In this document: positions 23,495 through 31,828 of the stretch, piece after piece
How positions within the stretch are numbered: position 1 is the stretch's first letter
How the letters are laid out: each line of letters begins with the position of its first letter
Assembly: GCA_947442255.1 (NCBI GenBank)
Contig: CANEVO010000040.1
Span: forward strand, 1 to 33,654
Direction: 5' to 3'
Origin: Opitutia bacterium
Lineage (GTDB): Bacteria; Verrucomicrobiota; Verrucomicrobiae; Opitutales; Opitutaceae
Length of the DNA: 33,654 nt
The notes under the pieces: generated by a model
What the model saw: only the letters and a program-made list of their open reading frames with translations
Told to the model about the DNA's origin: nothing
The model's database searches: none
Translations under genes and position numbers: made by a program

Positions 23495-25156
23495 TCACCA
23501 GCGTGCGGCGCGGGCGGTCACTTGAATCTCGCCGCGAGGCAGCGGCAGATCGAGGCGCTCGATCGCGCGGTCGAAAAGGAGGCGGCGCTGTTCGGGCGAG
23601 AGGCCGGGTTCGAAGACAGCGAGGCGGTAGTCCCGGTAGGCCTCTTCGTTTTCCTTTCGCACCGCCATGCGATTGGTCGTGATGAGCGCAGCGTCCACGC
23701 GTTCCCGTTTCGGATCGTTGAGCAGTTCGGCGGCCTCGTGCCGGATGGTATCCTGTTCGTTCACCAATTCTGCGAGCCGGCGGCCGTACTCGTCGGCGAC
23801 CGCGGCGAGCTCGGCATGGACCTTCGCCATGACCTCGGCCTCGTTGGCGGGTGCGGGGACGTTGGCATTGCGGGCGGGGAGCACGGCGACCCGCATGCCA
23901 TTGTCATCGAAACGGTAGGCGGCGCGAATCCGGACGTCGTTGTCGTAGCGCCGGCCGCTGATGGCGTCGGCCTTCACGGTCGCATCCCGCTGGGCAAGGG
24001 CGCGGTCGCGGAGGACGGTGCCGACCCGGTAGGCGAGGATGGGCGGCAGTGGCGCCTCCTCCTCCTTGTGTTCCTCCCGCGGAGCCTCGGATAGTCCGCG
24101 GCGAATCTCCTCGGCGAGCGTCTCCAGTTTCTCGAATTGGGGCTCCTGTTCGACCACCAGCGACTTGAGCGAGCTGCGAATGAAGCCGAACGCCGCGCCG
24201 TCGTAGGCGTGGATGCGATCGTAGAGCTCCTTCTTGAGCTTGGACTTGATCGTCTGGTAGGCGGCGAGTTTGGTGGCGACCTCGGGCGGCAGGGTGTCCG
24301 GGAACGCCACGCGGGCCGGCTCGGGCGAGAAGAAAATGTGCGTCGGCGCGGCACTCACGGGCGGTGTGCCATCGGCTTCGACGGCGGCGAGCAGCTCCAT
24401 CACGATCTCGCGCAGCAGGCGGCGCTGCGGCGCGGCGAGCGCGTGGTGGTAGTAGGCGTAGCCGCGCATCACCATGGCGATCTCCAGCGGGGAGAATCCG
24501 CGCTTCTCGCGATCGACCAGGTGCCACTGGCGCTGGGCTGTCCAACTGATATTTCCCGTCACCAGATCCCGGCGCAGGTCTTCGGCGGCTTTCTCCAACT
24601 CGGCGACTTTGGGAGTCTGGATTCGGGCAAATTCCTCGAGGGCCTGGCGGCGCACGGCCGGCTCGGATTCGCGATGGCGATCGATCACCGCACGCAGTTC
24701 ATTTTGGAGGACCACCTTCGCGGTGCGGTAGGCCTCGAGGTCGAGGTGTTGCGAACGATAAAGCGAGGTGGTGTGAATCCGCGTGCCGAGCGCCGGATAA
24801 AAGAGTTCGTTGACGTAGGGGGTCAGCTCCAGCGGCGCCGCGAGCCGGCCGGGCGCATTCACGAGGTGGGCCACCGGGCGATCGAGGGGCGGCGGATTGG
24901 GCGGGAAGAAAATGGGGACGCGCTCGTCGCGCCGCACGCGGCGCTCCGGGATCAGCGGAATGAGATCGCGGAACGACGGATCATCGAGCTGCGACCGCTG
25001 CATCTCCTGCTGCTGCTGCTGGCGGGAGAGGGGCTGGGCCGAGGCCGGCAATCCGATCGAGGCGGTGGCAATGACCGCGGCGGAACGGAGCAGCTTTAGG
25101 AAAGCGGGGCGGCCGAAAGGGGCGGGCACCGCGGGAACCGGCACGGGGGAGGACAT
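23495..25156 (-). CDS. large exported protein of unknown function downstream of pit
   Basis: A 553-residue protein I do not recognise. It has a signal-like hydrophobic stretch (about 20-41, ending PASAQ), a Gln-rich patch (QQQQQEMQ), then a long charged, mostly helical body with likely coiled-coil segments (for example EFARIQTPKVAELEKAAEDL, LETLAEEIRRGLSE and LAAVADEYGRRLAELVNEQ). No enzyme motif is visible. The ATG at 25156 is the first start that precedes the signal; the longer frame to 25531 overlaps pit. It is the last gene of a minus-strand run after DUF47 and PiT, 80 nt from pit, so it may be co-expressed with phosphate uptake. A periplasmic or outer-membrane-anchored structural role is conceivable. 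Confidence 0.8.
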   Translation of the reverse strand: MSSPVPVPAVPAPFGRPAFLKLLRSAAVIATASIGLPASAQPLSRQQQQQEMQRSQLDDPSFRDLIPLIPERRVRRDERVPIFFPPNPPPLDRPVAHLVNAPGRLAAPLELTPYVNELFYPALGTRIHTTSLYRSQHLDLEAYRTAKVVLQNELRAVIDRHRESEPAVRRQALEEFARIQTPKVAELEKAAEDLRRDLVTGNISWTAQRQWHLVDREKRGFSPLEIAMVMRGYAYYHHALAAPQRRLLREIVMELLAAVEADGTPPVSAAPTHIFFSPEPARVAFPDTLPPEVATKLAAYQTIKSKLKKELYDRIHAYDGAAFGFIRSSLKSLVVEQEPQFEKLETLAEEIRRGLSEAPREEHKEEEAPLPPILAYRVGTVLRDRALAQRDATVKADAISGRRYDNDVRIRAAYRFDDNGMRVAVLPARNANVPAPANEAEVMAKVHAELAAVADEYGRRLAELVNEQDTIRHEAAELLNDPKRERVDAALITTNRMAVRKENEEAYRDYRLAVFEPGLSPEQRRLLFDRAIERLDLPLPRGEIQVTARAARW

Positions 25157-25236
25157 GGCGGGCGGAGGCTTGGGATCACCGACTGGGAGAAGGTGGCTGA
25201 AACCGGGAAAAAAACAACCCCGGCTCGCGGCCTCTG

Positions 25237-26304
25237 TCAGGATCCGAAAAGCCGGCCCAAACGGACCAAGGCATACCCCAGAATGCCGGTGATCGGAATC
25301 GTCAGCACCCAGGCCCAAATGATGCGTTCGACGACGCCCCATTTGACGGCGCTGAAACGCTTCGAAGCGCCGACGCCCATGATCGCGGTGGAAATGACAT
25401 GGGTGGTCGAGACGGGGATGCCTTCGCGGGCGGTGATGTGGAGGATGAGGGCCGCGGTGGTCTCGGCGGCGAAGCCATGGACGGGCTGCATCTTCACCAT
25501 CTTGTGTCCCATCGTGCGGATGATTCGCCACCCGCCGGCGGCGGTGCCCGCCGCCATCGTCAGAGCGCAGGTGATGATGACCCAGAACGGGACCGCCTGG
25601 AACTCTGTCACCCGGAGGAAGGAGGCCCAGTGGGGCAGGCTGTCGAAGGCGCCCGTCGAGGTGCCGCTGAAGAGCGCAAGGGTGATGATCCCCATTGTTT
25701 TTTGGGCGTCGTTCGAGCCGTGCCCGTAGCCCATGAAGCCGGCGCTAAGGAGCTGGGCTTTGCCGAACACTGAATTCACCCAGCGTGGCGTGGCACGGTG
25801 CAAGCACATCGTCAGCAGCCACATCAGGACGGCTCCCGCCACGAAACCGATCAGGGGCGAGCTGAACATCGGGAGCACGACCTTGGGCCAGAGCCCGATA
25901 TGCGCGCCCTTGGCGTCGGTGGTGGACCAGACCAGCACGTCCCAGTTGCCCTTGGCGGTTGCGAGGGCCGCCCCGCACAGGCCGCCAATCAGCGCATGGC
26001 TCGAACTGGACGGCAGGCCCAGCCACCACGTGAAGAGATTCCAGATGATGGCGCCCAGGAGAGCGCAGAGGATCGTTAACATGTTGACGGCCGTCGGCTC
26101 GACGAGGCCGCCGCTGATGGTCTTCGCGACGGCGGTGCCGGCGAGTGCGCCGATGAGGTTCCAGAAGGCCGCCCACATCACGGCCTGCCGGGGCGTCAGG
26201 ACCTTGGTCGAGACCACGGTGGCGATCGCGTTCGCGGTGTCGTGGAAACCGTTGATGTACTCGAAGACAAGCGCGGCGAACAGAACGAGCAGAAAGAGCG
26301 TCAT
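25237..26304 (-). CDS. pit: PiT-family inorganic phosphate transporter
   Basis: A low-affinity, ion-coupled phosphate permease of the inner membrane. The 355-residue protein has about ten hydrophobic helices and the duplicated PiT signatures: NGFHDTANAIATVVSTK near the N-terminus and GHGSNDAQKTMG in the second half, plus PSSSSHALIGG and GIPVSTTHVIS. Length is at the short end for the family, typical of bacterial forms paired with a DUF47 protein. The DUF47 gene lies 73 nt upstream on the same strand, the usual arrangement. Confidence 0.95.
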   Translation of the reverse strand: MTLFLLVLFAALVFEYINGFHDTANAIATVVSTKVLTPRQAVMWAAFWNLIGALAGTAVAKTISGGLVEPTAVNMLTILCALLGAIIWNLFTWWLGLPSSSSHALIGGLCGAALATAKGNWDVLVWSTTDAKGAHIGLWPKVVLPMFSSPLIGFVAGAVLMWLLTMCLHRATPRWVNSVFGKAQLLSAGFMGYGHGSNDAQKTMGIITLALFSGTSTGAFDSLPHWASFLRVTEFQAVPFWVIITCALTMAAGTAAGGWRIIRTMGHKMVKMQPVHGFAAETTAALILHITAREGIPVSTTHVISTAIMGVGASKRFSAVKWGVVERIIWAWVLTIPITGILGYALVRLGRLFGS

Positions 26305-26377
26305 GAAGTCAGGCGGCGGGAGCGCCGATCTCGGAACGGTTGATCGCCGCGCCGGAAGGAAATGACTTTCCGCCGGA

Positions 26378-27019
26378 TCATGAATGCTTCAGCACGATCT
26401 GCACCACAATGTTGCCGGCGTTGCGGCAACGGTCCACCGCCTGCTCGACCATCTCGTAGAGCTCCTGGAGGATGACGAGTTCCTTGGCGTCGTACGGGCC
26501 ATGGTAGAGGTCTTTGAGGAGCATGAGCATGACCTTGTCGGCCTCGCCTTCGGCGAATTGCAGCCGGTCGTTGGCCTCACGAATTTTCTCGATGGTGGTG
26601 CCGCCGCGGAGCTGCCTCACCATGAAGGACACCGTCTCGACGGCCTGGAGCATGAGCTCGGCCTGGCGCTCGAAGGCGGCATTCGGGACGCGGCCGGGAT
26701 AGATCGAGAGCCGTTCCACGATTTTTTCGACCTGCTTGGGTATGCGGTAGAGGGCGAACGATAAAGCCTCGATGTCCTCGCGCTCGAGGGGGGTGACGAA
26801 GGTCTTGCTCAGCTCCTCGATCAGAGTCGCCCGAATCCGCTTCTCCTTGCGGCGGGTCTGAATGAACTCGTCGAGCGTCGCCGCGCTGGTGCCGCCGGCG
26901 GCGATTTTTTTCAGGTAGCTCGTAAAGAGATCGACACTGGTCTTGGCCTCCTCGGCGCCGGCCTCGAGGAGGTCGAAGAACTTGTCGTCCTTTCCGAGCA
27001 GTTTCTTGAGGGAGAGCAT
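26378..27019 (-). CDS. DUF47 PhoU-like Pit accessory protein
   Basis: A 213-residue all-helical protein of the DUF47 family, related to PhoU and usually encoded with PiT transporters, where it modulates transport. Recognisable segments are KDDKFFDLLEAGAEEA near the start, ETVSFMVRQL, and the metal-binding-type EGEADKVMLMLLKDLYHG and YEMVEQAVDRCRNAGNIV at the end. Length is typical. It precedes pit by 73 nt, a gap holding a GGAAA/TTTCC hairpin (about 26351-26375), and follows the ElyC-like gene by 49 nt. Confidence 0.92.
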   Translation of the reverse strand: MLSLKKLLGKDDKFFDLLEAGAEEAKTSVDLFTSYLKKIAAGGTSAATLDEFIQTRRKEKRIRATLIEELSKTFVTPLEREDIEALSFALYRIPKQVEKIVERLSIYPGRVPNAAFERQAELMLQAVETVSFMVRQLRGGTTIEKIREANDRLQFAEGEADKVMLMLLKDLYHGPYDAKELVILQELYEMVEQAVDRCRNAGNIVVQIVLKHS

Positions 27020-27068
27020 GGTGCGTGTTCAGTAGTGCGGGCAGGTGCGATGGCGAAGCAAATCGTGC

Positions 27069-27851
27069 TCAAGCCTTTCCCCGCAACCAAATCCAAGCGT
27101 AGCCCAGACATTCGCGGGTCGCCGCCGTGCTGCGCTCGAGCGACGGGACGTCCCACAGAAGATCCGTCCAGTGCCATTTGTCCCGGTGGGTTAGCAGATC
27201 CGTCGGGCAGGCCAGGGGCTCGAGCCCGGCATGGCGAAACAGCGCCATGGACCGCGGCATGTGCCAGCCGGTGGTGACCAGCGCGAGGGGCGCGTCGCCG
27301 ACCATCGCGCGGACGGCCAGCGATTCGTCCTCGGTGTCGCGCACCTGTTCACTCAGGACGATGCGATCGGGATCGATTCCAAGGGAGATGGCCGCCCGGG
27401 CCATCACGGTCGCGTGGCTGCGCCGTTCCCGGACCGGCGGGCCGGAGAGGAGCAACTTCGCGTTGGGCAGCACGCGCATCAGCCGCACTCCCTCGGCGAG
27501 ACGGCGGTTGGCGGAATCCGAGAGCTGGTTGAGATCCGCCCGGCCGGGGGTGTAACCGTTGCCCGAACCGAGCACGACCACATAGCGGCACCGGGCCAGT
27601 TCGGCCGGCACGTCCCGCGGGGTCACTTCCGGAATGGAGGGGTACCAGTTCTCGAATGGCCGGACCAGCCACGTGCTGACCGTGATGTTGCTGAAGAGCA
27701 GCAGCAGGCCCGCGCCCGCGCCCACCAGCGTACCGCCGGGGCGGCTCGATCGGCGCCGCCAGCACAGGAGCGCGCCGACCGTCAGCAGCAGCAGGCAAAA
27801 GGGCAGTGGCATGAGCACGTAGCCGGCGAGCTTCTTGACCCAGAAAAACAT
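27069..27851 (-). CDS. ElyC/YdcF-family (DUF218) membrane protein
   Basis: A 260-residue inner-membrane protein with two N-terminal hydrophobic helices (about 9-27 and 43-60) and a DUF218 domain (from about 88: YVVVLGSGNGY, the family's early GxG motif, then LSDSANRRLAEGVRL, LLLSGPP, RDTEDESLAVRAM and TTGWHMPRSMALF). This plan equals E. coli ElyC, linked to envelope and peptidoglycan integrity; the biochemical activity is not settled. Start ATG at 27851 places the first helix at the N-terminus; an upstream frame to 27971 is repeat DNA. It may head the DUF47-pit unit. Confidence 0.88.
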   Translation of the reverse strand: MFFWVKKLAGYVLMPLPFCLLLLTVGALLCWRRRSSRPGGTLVGAGAGLLLLFSNITVSTWLVRPFENWYPSIPEVTPRDVPAELARCRYVVVLGSGNGYTPGRADLNQLSDSANRRLAEGVRLMRVLPNAKLLLSGPPVRERRSHATVMARAAISLGIDPDRIVLSEQVRDTEDESLAVRAMVGDAPLALVTTGWHMPRSMALFRHAGLEPLACPTDLLTHRDKWHWTDLLWDVPSLERSTAATRECLGYAWIWLRGKA

Positions 27852-28161
27852 CCCGCGATCGAACACGCCGGGAGAACGCGGGGCGAGCCTCGGTTTCGGT
27901 GGGTGGAATGATGCGATCGGAGGGTGCCGGCGCCGCGCCGGATCCGTTTTGCCATCCCCTGATTTGACCACCGAGGCACCGAGACACCGAGGCTGGGGTC
28001 TTCTCGGTGTCCTCCGTGTCTCGATGGTTCAACCGCTCGGGCTCGAGTGGCGTGAAAAACTTCGACTCTCGACCTCCGCGGTTGCGTGCCGCATCAAGAA
28101 TTCTTTCGTTCTTCCCCGACTGGCGGGCTGCCCGCCGCCATTTGTTCCCCTTCGTCGCTCC
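27852..28161. other. 310-nt divergent spacer with long inverted repeat
   Basis: It separates the ElyC-like gene (minus) from the sugar-binding-protein gene (plus). The main feature is the inverted repeat at 27964-28032; no gene, terminator or clear promoter is recognised. Confidence 0.5.
27964..28032. repeat. long imperfect inverted repeat with CACCGAG words
   Basis: TTGACCACCGAGGCACCGAG... (27964-27991) faces its near complement (28003-28032) across an 11-base loop. Arms are about 28-30 bases with a few mismatches and small indels. Similar words appear at 15127. It has the appearance of a dispersed non-coding repeat rather than a terminator, as no T-run follows. Confidence 0.6.
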
Positions 28162-29142
28162 ATGAAAAAACTCCTCGCTGTCCTGTTGCTGGCGTTCGCC
28201 GGCACCTCCCTCGCCCCGGCCGCCGATACGTATCGCATTGCCGTGATCCCGAAGGGGACCACCCATGAATTTTGGAAGTCCATCCACGCGGGCGCGGTGA
28301 AGGCCCAGCGGGAGTTCGCCGCCCAGGGAATCAGTGTGAACATCATCTGGAAGGGCCCGCTGAAGGAGGACGATCGCGAAGCCCAGGTCCAAGTGGTCGA
28401 GAACTTCATCGGCCAGCGCGTCAGCGCGATGGTGCTCGCTCCGCTCGATCGGCGCGGGCTCGTGGCCCCGGTGGAGACCGCGGTGCGCGGGAAGATCCCG
28501 GTGGTCATTATCGATTCCGCGCTCGATTCGAAAGCGGCGGCGAGTTTCGTTTCCACCGACAATCGCGAAGGCGGCCGGATCGCCGCCCGCAACCTCGGCC
28601 AGGCGCTCGCCGGCCAGGGCAACGTGATCCTGCTGCGCTACGCCGTCGGTTCCGCGAGCACCGAGGAGCGCGAGGAGGGGTTCCTCGAGGTGATGAAAAA
28701 AGATTTCCCGGGCATCAAGCTGCTCTCCACCGACCAGCATGCGGGCGCAACGCGGGACACCGCCAAGCGCGTCGCGGAAACGCTGCTCAACCGCCACGGC
28801 CGCCAGGTCAACGGCGTTTTCGCCTCCAATGAGTCGTCCGCCACGGGCATGCTGCTCGCGCTGCGTGACGCCGGCCTCGCGGGCGGCAAGGTCAAGTTTG
28901 TCGGATTCGACGCCGGCGAGGCGCTGGTCGCCGCACTCAAAGCCGGCGACGTCGAGGGCATTGTCGTCCAGAACCCGATGCGCATGGGCTACACCGGCGT
29001 GAAGACGGCCGTGGCCGTGCTGCGTGGCGAGAAGGTGCCGGCCGTGATCGACACCGGCGTGGGCTTCGTTACGAAGGCGAACATGAACAGCCCGGAAATG
29101 GCCGAGCTGCTGAATCCGCCGCTGGATCAGTATCTGAAGTAG
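28162..29142 (+). CDS. sugar ABC transporter substrate-binding protein (ribose type)
   Basis: A periplasmic binding protein of 326 residues that delivers a sugar or cyclitol to the importer encoded next to it. Signal peptide: MKKLLAVLLLAFAGTSLAPA (1-20). The mature part starts DTYRIAVIPKGTTHEFW and follows the type I periplasmic fold, with the ligand-contact stretches STDNREGG, VFASNESSATGMLLALRD and FVGFDAGEALVAALKAG. The ATG at 28162 is chosen at the signal; the frame upstream lies in repeat DNA. Ribose, inositol, xylose and similar ligands are all seen in this group; the nearby phytase and IolG-like genes make inositol worth testing. The ATPase gene follows after five bases. Confidence 0.9.
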   Translation: MKKLLAVLLLAFAGTSLAPAADTYRIAVIPKGTTHEFWKSIHAGAVKAQREFAAQGISVNIIWKGPLKEDDREAQVQVVENFIGQRVSAMVLAPLDRRGLVAPVETAVRGKIPVVIIDSALDSKAAASFVSTDNREGGRIAARNLGQALAGQGNVILLRYAVGSASTEEREEGFLEVMKKDFPGIKLLSTDQHAGATRDTAKRVAETLLNRHGRQVNGVFASNESSATGMLLALRDAGLAGGKVKFVGFDAGEALVAALKAGDVEGIVVQNPMRMGYTGVKTAVAVLRGEKVPAVIDTGVGFVTKANMNSPEMAELLNPPLDQYLK

Positions 29143-29147
29143 AGCGC

Positions 29148-30650
29148 ATGACCGCCCTCGTCGCCCCCGCCGCCCTCCGTCTCGCCGGCATTGAGAAGAG
29201 CTTCGGCGCGACGCGGGCGCTGCGCGGGGTGTCGCTTGAGGTGACGCCGGGGTCGGTGCACGCGTTGATCGGCGAGAACGGCGCGGGCAAGAGCACGCTG
29301 ATGAAGATCCTCAGCGGCGCGCACGCCGCCGACGCGGGTGTGATGGAACTCGGCGGCCAGCCCTACCTGCCGGCGAATCCCCACGACGCGCGGCTCAAGG
29401 GCGTCGCCATGATCTACCAGGAACTCAACCTTGCGCTCCCTCTTTCCGCCCGCGAAAACATCCTGCTCGGCGCCGAGCCCGCCACGCTTGGCTGGATCGA
29501 CCGGGCGCAGGCGCGCGACCTCGCCCGCGGGGCGCTCGCGCAACTTGGCCACGAGGGCCTCGATCTCGAGCGCCCGGCCGGTTCCTTCAGCATCGCCGAG
29601 CAGCAGGTGATCGAGATCGCGCGGGCGCTGCTGATGCGGCCCAAGGTCCTGATCATGGACGAGCCGACGAGCAGCCTCACCCAGGCGGACGCCGAACGGC
29701 TTTTCACCACGATCCTCCGGCTCAAGGCGCAGGGCGTGAGCATCATCTACATCAGTCATTTCCTCGAGGAGTGCCGGCGGATCGCCGATCGCTATACGGT
29801 GCTCAAGGACGGCGAGACGGTCGGCAGCGGCGACATGCCGGCGGCCAGCCTGAACACGATCGTGACGCTCATGACCGGCCGCGAGGTGAAGGATCTCTAT
29901 CCGCACACCGATCACCCGCTCGGCGCCACCGTGCTGGAGGTCCGCCACGCCGCGGCGGCCCCGCAATTGCGCCGGGCCAGCCTGCAGGTGAGGGCGGGGG
30001 AGATCTTCGGTCTCGCGGGCCTGATTGGCGCCGGTCGGACCGATCTGCTGCGGGTGATTTTCGGCCTCGACGATCTCGACACGGGTGACGTCTGCATCGT
30101 CGATGCGCCGCCCGCTCGCGCCACGCCGGGCCGGCGATGGGCGCAGGGCGTCGGATTCCTGAGCGAGAATCGCAAGGAGGAGGGGCTCATGCTGTCGCAG
30201 TCGATCGCCGACAATCTCACGCTGACCAAGCAGTCTTCCTTCGGTCGCCTGGGTTGGATCAATGGCCGCCGGCAGCGTGACGCCGCGCAGCGATGGGTCG
30301 ATGCCCTGCGCGTGAAGTGCCGCGATGTCAGCCAGCCGATCAGCCAGCTCTCCGGCGGCAACCAGCAGAAGGTGGCCCTCGCGCGGTTGCTCGAACATCC
30401 GGCGCGGATCTTCCTGCTCGACGAGCCGACCCGCGGCATCGATGTCGGGAGCAAGGCCCAGATTTACGATCTCATTGGCCAACTCGCCGCTGCCGGGAAG
30501 GCCGTCGTGATCGTCAGTAGTTACCTGCCCGAACTGCTGGGGTTGTGCGACACCATCGGCGTCATGTGCCGCGGCGAGCTCACCGCCATCCGCCCGCGCC
30601 GCGAATGGAACGAATCGGACATCATGCGCGTGGCCACGGGCAGCGCCTAG
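29148..30650 (+). CDS. sugar ABC transporter double ATPase (RbsA/MglA type)
   Basis: The 500-residue ATPase powers the importer with two fused nucleotide-binding domains. The first has a standard Walker A (GENGAGKSTLMKIL, about 43-56), the degenerate signature FSIAEQQVIEIARALL and Walker B VLIMDEPTSSL. The second has the weakened Walker A GLIGAGRTDLLRVIFG typical of RbsA, an intact signature LSGGNQQKVALARLL and FLLDEPTRGIDVG. This asymmetry is normal for the family. It lies between the binding-protein and permease genes, and all three are clearly one operon. Confidence 0.95.
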   Translation: MTALVAPAALRLAGIEKSFGATRALRGVSLEVTPGSVHALIGENGAGKSTLMKILSGAHAADAGVMELGGQPYLPANPHDARLKGVAMIYQELNLALPLSARENILLGAEPATLGWIDRAQARDLARGALAQLGHEGLDLERPAGSFSIAEQQVIEIARALLMRPKVLIMDEPTSSLTQADAERLFTTILRLKAQGVSIIYISHFLEECRRIADRYTVLKDGETVGSGDMPAASLNTIVTLMTGREVKDLYPHTDHPLGATVLEVRHAAAAPQLRRASLQVRAGEIFGLAGLIGAGRTDLLRVIFGLDDLDTGDVCIVDAPPARATPGRRWAQGVGFLSENRKEEGLMLSQSIADNLTLTKQSSFGRLGWINGRRQRDAAQRWVDALRVKCRDVSQPISQLSGGNQQKVALARLLEHPARIFLLDEPTRGIDVGSKAQIYDLIGQLAAAGKAVVIVSSYLPELLGLCDTIGVMCRGELTAIRPRREWNESDIMRVATGSA

Positions 30651-30671
30651 ACCTGGTTCCCCCCCATCCCC

Positions 30672-31634
30672 ATGAAAGATCGCGCCAAGTCCCTTCTCGC
30701 GGAGGCGGGCCCGTTTCTCGGGCTCATCGTGGTCATCGCGCTCTTCGCAATTCCGACGGAAACGCGCGAGATCTTCCTGAGCTATCACAACTTCAAGATC
30801 ATCTTCACGCAGACGGTGATCGTCGCGATCGGCGCGCTCGGGATGACGCTGATCATTGTCAGCGGGGGCATCGATCTGTCGGTCGGCTCGGTCATCGCCT
30901 TCACCAGCGTTGTCGGCGCGATGTTGATCCAGCGCGACTGGGGCACGCTGCCCGTGGTGGCGGCGATGGTCGGGGCCGGCGGGGCGATCGGGTTGCTCAA
31001 CGGCACGGCTATCGCCGGCCTCCGGATGATGCCCTTCATCATCACACTTGGGACGCTCGGCATTGCCCGCGGGGTCGCCAAGTGGCTGGCCGAGAATCAG
31101 ACGGTCAACTACGACGCGTCGCCGATCAACGGCTGGATGACCACGGCGGATCCCTTCGGCTACGCGCTGCCCGCCGGCGTGTGGGTGACGCTCGGGCTCG
31201 CGGTGGCCACCTCGCTCGTCCTCAACAAGACCGTGCTTGGCCGCCACATCTTCGCGCTCGGTTCCAACGAAGCGACGGCGCGGCTCTGCGGCATCCCGAC
31301 GGTGCGGCTCAAGATCCTCGTGTACGCGATCGCGGCCTGCTTCTTTGGGCTCGCGGGCCTCTTCCAGCTCTCGCGGCTGCGCCAGGGCGATCCCACGGTC
31401 GCGGTGGGACTCGAACTGGATATCATCGCCGCGGTGATCATCGGCGGGGCGAGCCTGTCCGGCGGTGTCGGCACGATTCTGGGCTCGATGATCGGCGCCC
31501 TCATCATGGCCGTCCTGCGCAACGGTACCCAGATGATGGAATGGCAGACCTACTTTCAGGAGATCATCATCGGCCTCGTGATCATCGTGGCGGTGTTCGT
31601 TGATCGACTGAGACAGGGGCGGCAGGGGAGTTGA
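30672..31634 (+). CDS. sugar ABC transporter permease (RbsC type)
   Basis: A 320-residue integral membrane protein with about eight to ten hydrophobic helices, forming the translocation channel. Family landmarks are GMTLIIVSGGIDLSVGSVIAFTS, LGRHIFALGSNEATARLCGI (cytoplasmic coupling region) and DIIAAVIIGGASLSGGVGTI. It starts 21 nt after the ATPase stop and ends the three-gene operon. Specificity lies in the binding protein, not here. Confidence 0.95.
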   Translation: MKDRAKSLLAEAGPFLGLIVVIALFAIPTETREIFLSYHNFKIIFTQTVIVAIGALGMTLIIVSGGIDLSVGSVIAFTSVVGAMLIQRDWGTLPVVAAMVGAGGAIGLLNGTAIAGLRMMPFIITLGTLGIARGVAKWLAENQTVNYDASPINGWMTTADPFGYALPAGVWVTLGLAVATSLVLNKTVLGRHIFALGSNEATARLCGIPTVRLKILVYAIAACFFGLAGLFQLSRLRQGDPTVAVGLELDIIAAVIIGGASLSGGVGTILGSMIGALIMAVLRNGTQMMEWQTYFQEIIIGLVIIVAVFVDRLRQGRQGS

Positions 31635-31660
31635 GGGGAGGGGAGGAGGACCAGGGCAAA

Positions 31661-31682
31661 GTTGAGGATTGAGAGTTGAGAG
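31661..31682 (-). repeat. short heptad repeat, minus orientation
   Basis: Three 7-base units of the CTCTCAA/TCCTCAA type read on the minus strand. The same unit class forms the long array at 33423-33520, and in both places it lies next to a GTAG-type hairpin. The 194-base gap (31635-31828) otherwise holds that hairpin pair and no gene. Confidence 0.5.
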
Positions 31683-31696
31683 CACCGAGATGGCGC

Positions 31697-31773
31697 GTAG
31701 CACGGGTCTCCCGACCCGTGAAAACCGTACCGAAGCTCCATCCGTTCTTCACGGGTCGGGAGACCCGTGCCAC
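31697..31773. repeat. pair of opposed GTAG-type hairpins
   Basis: GTAG then CACGGGTC-TCCC-GACCCGTG (31701-31720), and the inverted version CACGGGTC-GGGA-GACCCGTG then CCAC (31750-31773). Each folds alone, and the two can also pair with each other over 77 bases. The sequence is nearly the same as 11241-11263. Confidence 0.65.
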
Positions 31774-31828
31774 TTATGCTTGATTCCTCTTTCTTCCGAG
31801 CGTTCGAACCGTAGGCTCCGCGGACCCC

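Noticed and set aside
29127..31703. 858-residue minus-strand frame
   Set aside because: It lies wholly antisense to the ABC transporter operon, has a low-complexity Asp/His/Arg-rich translation, and reflects the GC-rich third codon positions of the real genes.
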